Source: JAVXAG01 sp036660615
GTDB lineage: Bacteria > Bacillota > Clostridia > Peptostreptococcales > Anaerovoracaceae
Direction: 5' to 3'
NCBI GenBank assembly: GCA_036660615.1
Contig: JAVXAG010000011.1
Span: 1-24,742, forward strand
Length of the DNA stretch: 24,742 nt
Part shown: positions 21,092 to 24,742 of the stretch, piece after piece
Layout: every line of letters starts with the position of its first letter
Position numbering within the stretch: position 1 is the first letter of the stretch
The notes under the pieces: model-generated
Databases searched by the model: none
What the model was told of the DNA's origin: nothing
What the model saw: only the letters and a program-made list of their open reading frames with translations
Program-made: the position numbers and the translations under genes

Positions 21092-22804
21092 ATGAAATTT
21101 ATTAAAGGCTTTTTTTCGATTTTCTTCATATGCTGTCTCTGTTTATCTTTTTCAATAAAAAATGTGCCTGCAACTGACTTGACTGGCACAAACAAAGAAG
21201 GCGACGACTTAATCAAATGGGTTGATTTTGACGTGTCCTATTCTGCTATGGAAAAAGCTATGGACGTTGACATAGAGTCTTTCAATCAAGATTTGCATAT
21301 AAGCTGGATAAACATTTTGGCTTACCTTGGGACTATTTACGGTGGGGATTTCTCTCTCTACAAATCCAGCGACATTGACAAACTTGTGGCTGCCCTTAAT
21401 AGTGGTGACTCCATAGAAACTCTGACTCGTGGATACAAATATTTTGATTACTACTACAAGGCATATGAAAGTATTTTGGGCAAATTTCTTGGTCTTGACA
21501 AAGAAGGAAATTACGGCTTGATCTGCTATTCCCCTGTGGCTGCTGGCTATTGGTACAATCACAGCAACGATTTTGGCAGTGGTAGGGACTACGGTTTTAA
21601 GCGAAAACATCTTGGTCACGATTTGTTTATAGATACTGGCACACCAATTGTTGCGGTGGAAAGTGGCCGTATTGAGGCCCTTGGTTGGAATCAATATGGT
21701 GGCTGGCGAATTGGCATAAGAAGCCACGACGGTTTAAGGTACTACTATTATGCTCACCTGCGAAAAGATTCTCCTTATGCAAAAGGCCTAAAAGAAGGGG
21801 CAAATGTTTATGCTGGTCAATTGATTGGATTTTCTGGTCAAAGTGGATATAGCCTAAAAGAAAACACTAATAACATTAATGTCCCTCACCTTCATTTTGG
21901 TATGCAACTTATCTTTGACCAGTCCCAGAAAGACTGTAATTCAGAGATTTGGATAGATGTTTATGGAATCACTAGATTACTTTCAAACCATCGCGCCGCA
22001 GTGGACACCACTACTGGTAAACTAGGCACTGGCACTGATACCGATACCGATGCCGTAAAAGTTCCAATTCTTATGTACCATGGACTGACTGACAAACCCG
22101 CCAACCAGAACGAATATTTTATAAATGCAAACATCTTCGAAAATGACCTAAAATACATGAAAGAAAATGGCTACACAACTATCACCATGACTGATTTAAT
22201 CAATTATGTTTATGGCAAAAATGGTGTTGATTCTCTCCCTGAAAAATCAGTGGTAATCACTTTTGATGACGGTTACTGCAACAACTACAACCTTGGTTCG
22301 CCTTTGTTAAAAAAATATAAGTCACAGGGGGTTATTTCTGTAATTGGTTCTGCCTGTGAAGAAGCCAGCGTGGCTGAATACCGAAGCGAAGATTATTGTA
22401 ATGTTACTTGGGAGCAACTTGAGGAAATGCAAAGTTCTGGTCTCTGGGAAGTGCAAAATCACACTTACAATTTGCATGAGTTGAAAAATGGCAGAAAGGG
22501 TGCACGCAAAAAGCCTAACGAATCATCAATTGTCTACAAGAACATGTTAATAAAAGATATTTCTACATTGCAAAAAAAGCTTACTGAAACTCTGGGAGTC
22601 ACTCCAAACACCTTCACTTGGCCTTTTGGTGCAATAACTGAAGAAGCCCACCAAGTTTTGGTTGATCTTGGTTTCAAGGCAACCCTCAGCTGTTATAGTG
22701 GAATAAATATCGTTAAAAAAGGCGATCCAGAATGCCTTTATCAAATGAAAAGGAATCTTAGATCACCTAATGTGCCTATTGAAAAATTGCTCACTGTTGA
22801 CTAG
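21092..22804 (+). CDS. Secreted M23 peptidase / polysaccharide deacetylase fusion
   Basis: This 570-residue protein has an N-terminal signal peptide (about 1-27, basic MKFIKG, hydrophobic core, VPA cleavage site). A helical region follows, then an M23/LytM peptidase domain (about 150-290) with the zinc ligands of HLGHD (His173, Asp177) and HLHF (His268), plus YAHL with His222. A GT-D-rich linker (310-322) leads to a CE4/NodB deacetylase domain (324-570) with FDDGY (Asp392, Asp393), HTYNLH (His457, His462) and TWPFG. The five-residue spacing of the two His residues resembles PgaB/IcaB poly-N-acetylglucosamine deacetylases rather than typical peptidoglycan deacetylases. It probably cleaves wall peptides and deacetylates a cell-surface amino sugar polymer. 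GAGGTG precedes the ATG. It is the only plus-strand gene, placed between mtaB and rsmE. Confidence 0.94.
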   Translation: MKFIKGFFSIFFICCLCLSFSIKNVPATDLTGTNKEGDDLIKWVDFDVSYSAMEKAMDVDIESFNQDLHISWINILAYLGTIYGGDFSLYKSSDIDKLVAALNSGDSIETLTRGYKYFDYYYKAYESILGKFLGLDKEGNYGLICYSPVAAGYWYNHSNDFGSGRDYGFKRKHLGHDLFIDTGTPIVAVESGRIEALGWNQYGGWRIGIRSHDGLRYYYYAHLRKDSPYAKGLKEGANVYAGQLIGFSGQSGYSLKENTNNINVPHLHFGMQLIFDQSQKDCNSEIWIDVYGITRLLSNHRAAVDTTTGKLGTGTDTDTDAVKVPILMYHGLTDKPANQNEYFINANIFENDLKYMKENGYTTITMTDLINYVYGKNGVDSLPEKSVVITFDDGYCNNYNLGSPLLKKYKSQGVISVIGSACEEASVAEYRSEDYCNVTWEQLEEMQSSGLWEVQNHTYNLHELKNGRKGARKKPNESSIVYKNMLIKDISTLQKKLTETLGVTPNTFTWPFGAITEEAHQVLVDLGFKATLSCYSGINIVKKGDPECLYQMKRNLRSPNVPIEKLLTVD

Positions 22805-22815
22805 CCAACGTTCAC

Positions 22816-23553
22816 TTAAAGTTCTAGCTGGTACATTGTCATTGCCAAAGCCACCAACCCTGCCGTTTCTGTCCTCAAAATGGTTTTGCCAAGGGTAACT
22901 TTTTCTGCGCCAGCTTCAACTAGCTTTGTTGCCTCTTTATCTGAAAATCCGCCCTCTGGCCCGATAACAATTGCCACCGACTTTGGCTTTTCTTTCAGTC
23001 CACAAAGACAGTCTTTTATAGAATAATTGCTTTCATTTTCATATGGAAAAAGAATCAAGTCATAACTGTCCAGTTCTCTTATCATTGAAGAAAAATCAAC
23101 GTTTTTATTCACCTGTGGAATCACGCCACGTTTGCATTGTTTCACTGCTTCATCGCTAATTTTCTGCCATCTTTGAAGCTTTTTATCAAAATTCCCCTTT
23201 TCAACCACAACGGTTCTTTCCATAAAAACTGGAGTTATTGCCCATACACCCATCTCCACGCATTTTTGTATAATAACTTCCATTTTCCCTGCCTTTGGAA
23301 TCCCCTGAAACAATGTCACTTGCAACTCTGGTTCTCTTGCAAATGCCTGTTTATCCAAAATTTCCAACAGTATTTCGTCGTCATTTATTGAAGATATTTC
23401 CGTTCTGTACTCCCATAAGCTTCCATCAGAAACATCGATTTTATCGCCTTCTTTTCCTCTCAAAACTTTTGACAAATGATGTATATCTTCTTTGCTGGTA
23501 AGTCTAATATATTTTCCTTCTATATTGGAAGGCTCTGTGAAAAATCTACTCAT
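22816..23553 (-). CDS. rsmE: 16S rRNA (uracil1498-N3)-methyltransferase RsmE
   Basis: This 245-residue SPOUT methyltransferase modifies U1498 of 16S rRNA. The N-terminal PUA-like domain (MSRFFTEP then HHLSKVLRGKEGDKIDVSDG) and the C-terminal knot motif IGPEGGFSDKE with TLGKTILRTETA are standard. The ATG overlaps the stop of the upstream membrane-protein gene in an ATGA arrangement, so translation is coupled. The usual upstream partners (dnaJ, prmA) are not present. It converges with the M23/deacetylase gene, leaving only 11 bp and no clear terminator between. Confidence 0.96.
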   Translation of the reverse strand: MSRFFTEPSNIEGKYIRLTSKEDIHHLSKVLRGKEGDKIDVSDGSLWEYRTEISSINDDEILLEILDKQAFAREPELQVTLFQGIPKAGKMEVIIQKCVEMGVWAITPVFMERTVVVEKGNFDKKLQRWQKISDEAVKQCKRGVIPQVNKNVDFSSMIRELDSYDLILFPYENESNYSIKDCLCGLKEKPKSVAIVIGPEGGFSDKEATKLVEAGAEKVTLGKTILRTETAGLVALAMTMYQLEL

Positions 23554-24233
23554 TTTCTGTCCCCCTCGTATTCCATATCCTCAATTTTTTTATTTGCTAT
23601 ATACGCTGCCAGTGATATTATCACTGCAATCAAAACATTAAATGTTACAGAAACATTTTTCAACAAAACACTAACTCCAAATATCACTCCAATTATTATT
23701 ACACAAATGCCCCACATTGCTATAAATTCAACGATTTTATTCTTAAATGCTGGTGGTTCAAAAGCACCTTTACAGATTTTATTTACAATGAAATTCGCCA
23801 AAAATACTATTATTGCAAAATCGATGACATCGCCCAATGTCAATGTAAAGTCAAACAATGCTTCCCCTGCCATAATATTTTTAATAGTATCTTTTATTAT
23901 TACAATAGGGACTAAAATATACAAACACATCAACAACATTCCAACTGTTTCCATGGTTTTTTCTTTTTTTGTTTTAGGCGGAAAAACTTTGATTATCTCC
24001 TCGCAAAAGCTTTTATAATCTCCCCCTATTATGGTGTCTATGGTCTCACCTCTTTTTTCCCCATCTATAACCATATTTGCAATATCCCGCCTTACCACTT
24101 CCTGATTATATGCTGAAAGCTGTGACACTCTCATATACACTATCATATTGGTATACAATTCATTACTTTCTTTGCTAATTTCTTTCTCAAGTTCGTTGTT
24201 CTCATTTAATAATTTTTTTACATTTTTATTCAT
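23550..24233 (-). CDS. PadR-linked membrane protein (DUF1048-like N-terminus, four helices)
   Basis: In this 227-residue protein, residues 1-90 are soluble and resemble the DUF1048/DUF1700 type of PadR-associated protein (VVRRDIANMVIDGEKRGETIDTIIG, then FCEEI). Four membrane helices follow (about 97-114, 133-153, 167-191, 195-214) and a short charged tail. Such proteins are usually encoded directly after a PadR regulator. Their role is not established, and membrane-stress or envelope functions have been suggested. The ATG at 24233 lies inside padR (8-bp overlap), with GGAGGG just upstream. The stop overlaps rsmE. The family assignment is from pattern recall, and I cannot give a function. Confidence 0.75.
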   Translation of the reverse strand: MNKNVKKLLNENNELEKEISKESNELYTNMIVYMRVSQLSAYNQEVVRRDIANMVIDGEKRGETIDTIIGGDYKSFCEEIIKVFPPKTKKEKTMETVGMLLMCLYILVPIVIIKDTIKNIMAGEALFDFTLTLGDVIDFAIIVFLANFIVNKICKGAFEPPAFKNKIVEFIAMWGICVIIIGVIFGVSVLLKNVSVTFNVLIAVIISLAAYIANKKIEDMEYEGDRK

Positions 24234-24555
24234 TTCGCCCTCCGTCTATAACCTTCTCTACTGCTTCAGTAATTTCTACCCAATTCTCTTTAAATTCCAG
24301 CAGTTTCTCTCTGCCCGTCTGATTCAAATAGTAATATTTTCTTTTGGGTCCTGTTGGTGATTCTTTTAGTTCAGTGCCCACCCACTGGTTTTTTTCAATT
24401 CTAAGCAAAATAGGATATATTGTCCCTTCGGAAATCATACCAAAACCATATTCTTCAAGCATTTGCGATATCTCATATCCATAAACTTGTTTTTTTTCTA
24501 TTACTGACAAAATACATCCTTCTAAAACACCTTTTAACATTTGCGATGGAATCAA
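24226..24555 (-). CDS. PadR-family transcriptional regulator
   Basis: This 109-residue winged-helix protein of the short PadR-s2 type has QMLKGVLEGCILSVI, then VYGYEISQMLEEYGFGMISEGTIYPILLRIE, then the wing GPKRKYYYLNQTGREKL and a dimerisation helix at the end. PadR proteins repress their own operons and respond to small molecules or envelope-acting drugs. I choose TTG at 24555 because AAGGGGGG lies six bases before it. The ATG at 24540 has no site in reach. Two palindromic boxes in its own promoter region suggest autoregulation. Confidence 0.93.
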   Translation of the reverse strand: MIPSQMLKGVLEGCILSVIEKKQVYGYEISQMLEEYGFGMISEGTIYPILLRIEKNQWVGTELKESPTGPKRKYYYLNQTGREKLLEFKENWVEITEAVEKVIDGGRNE

Positions 24556-24585
24556 GCCAATCCCCCCTTTCGCTAACTTATTTGT

Positions 24586-24605
24586 GTTGCACTTGGCTGT
24601 GCAAC
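24586..24605 (-). other. Small hairpin in the padR 5' leader
   Basis: GTTGCAC (24586-24592) and GTGCAAC (24599-24605) form a perfect 7-bp stem with a 6-nt loop in the leader of padR. It is not followed by a U tract. It could stabilise the mRNA or be another protein-binding dyad. Confidence 0.4.
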
Positions 24606-24616
24606 CGGATTTTCGC

Positions 24617-24635
24617 TACCTTGCAATGCAAGATA
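24617..24635. promoter_or_regulatory. PadR-type operator, proximal copy
   Basis: On the minus strand TATCTTGCATTGCAAGGTA is a near-perfect palindrome with 9-bp arms (one mismatch) around a central T. It lies just downstream of the padR -10 box, a normal place for an autorepressor site. Assignment to PadR is inferred from position. Confidence 0.6.
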
Positions 24636-24639
24636 CAAG

Positions 24640-24658
24640 TATATTGTAATGCATAGTA
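24640..24658. promoter_or_regulatory. Second, weaker PadR-type operator over the -10 box
   Basis: On the minus strand TACTATGCATTACAATATA agrees with the proximal box at 13 of 19 positions, including TGCATT and CAA. It contains the -10 box TACAAT. The two boxes are 23 bp apart, close to two helical turns, so they could bind on the same DNA face. Confidence 0.45.
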
Positions 24659-24671
24659 GCTTCTTTGTCAA
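24643..24671 (-). promoter_or_regulatory. Promoter of padR - membrane protein - rsmE
   Basis: A perfect TTGACA (24666-24671) and TACAAT (24643-24648) are separated by 17 bp on the minus strand. Transcription should begin near 24636, at the edge of the proximal operator. Confidence 0.85.
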
Positions 24672-24695
24672 CAATAATATTTCAAAACTGCTGGG

Positions 24696-24735
24696 AGTTG
24701 TAACAAAATCAACTTTTCTTCAAATTGTTACAACT
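24696..24735. repeat. 11-bp perfect inverted repeat upstream of the padR promoter
   Basis: AGTTGTAACAA (24696-24706) and TTGTTACAACT (24725-24735) are exact reverse complements with an 18-base spacer. Neither side has a proper U tract (plus strand: TTTCTCCT), so it may be an operator dyad, or a weak terminator of a gene beyond the window. Confidence 0.6.
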
Positions 24736-24742
24736 TTCTCCT

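Noticed and set aside
21209..21727. Minus-strand open frame of 172 codons opposite the M23 gene
   Set aside because: The plus-strand frame has signal peptide, zinc motifs and ribosome binding site; the antisense frame has no family features.
22802..22835. Shared bidirectional terminator between the M23/deacetylase gene and rsmE
   Set aside because: Only scattered short complementarity around CTAGCCA/CTAGCTGG is visible and no stem with a U tract, so I do not call one.

Overview
The window looks like chromosome from a low-GC anaerobic Firmicute of the class Clostridia (Lachnospiraceae-like is my best guess, not proven). The reasons are AT-rich DNA, strong AGGAGG-type ribosome binding sites, consensus TTGACA/TATAAT promoters, sporulation genes (yqfC, yqfD), pyruvate phosphate dikinase, single-chain glycyl-tRNA synthetase, and the classical Firmicutes gene order rsmE - mtaB - rpsU - yqeY - yqfC - yqfD - phoH - ybeY - cdd - era - recO - glyS. 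All genes but one lie on the minus strand, so the window reads naturally from right to left.

Right part (24742 to 22816): a PadR-type regulator with a consensus promoter and two operator-like palindromes, a four-helix membrane protein and the 16S rRNA methyltransferase RsmE, all with overlapping reading frames. Next, on the plus strand, is one secreted cell-wall/exopolysaccharide enzyme (M23 peptidase fused to a polysaccharide deacetylase), transcribed divergently from mtaB-HIT. Then come rpsU-yqeY, closed by a clean terminator at 18490-18520.

Middle part (18410 to 8893): a tightly packed housekeeping operon, yqfC-yqfD-phoH-ybeY-cdd-era-recO-(DUF4342 protein)-glyS-ppdK. It covers sporulation, rRNA maturation and ribosome assembly, recombination repair, tRNA charging and central carbon metabolism. 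The usual pgpH-type gene and dgkA are absent, and an unusual DUF4342 protein sits between recO and glyS.

Left part (8778 to 185): the most unusual region. One good promoter precedes a cytoplasmic hybrid histidine kinase with two receiver domains, a 1022-residue REC-GGDEF*-EAL-PAS-REC-GGDEF protein, and a stand-alone Hpt protein. Together these hold every station of a multistep phosphorelay ending in both synthesis and breakdown of cyclic di-GMP. Three membrane genes follow with no visible terminator between: a COG2426 small-multidrug-export-type protein, NfeD and an SPFH/stomatin protein. A terminator at 185-219 closes the run. Between nfeD and the SPFH gene lie degenerate tandem repeats around a palindromic core that resemble duplicated mini-ORFs. 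A second pair of direct repeats lies beyond the final terminator. I saw no tRNA, rRNA, CRISPR array, transposase or prophage gene.
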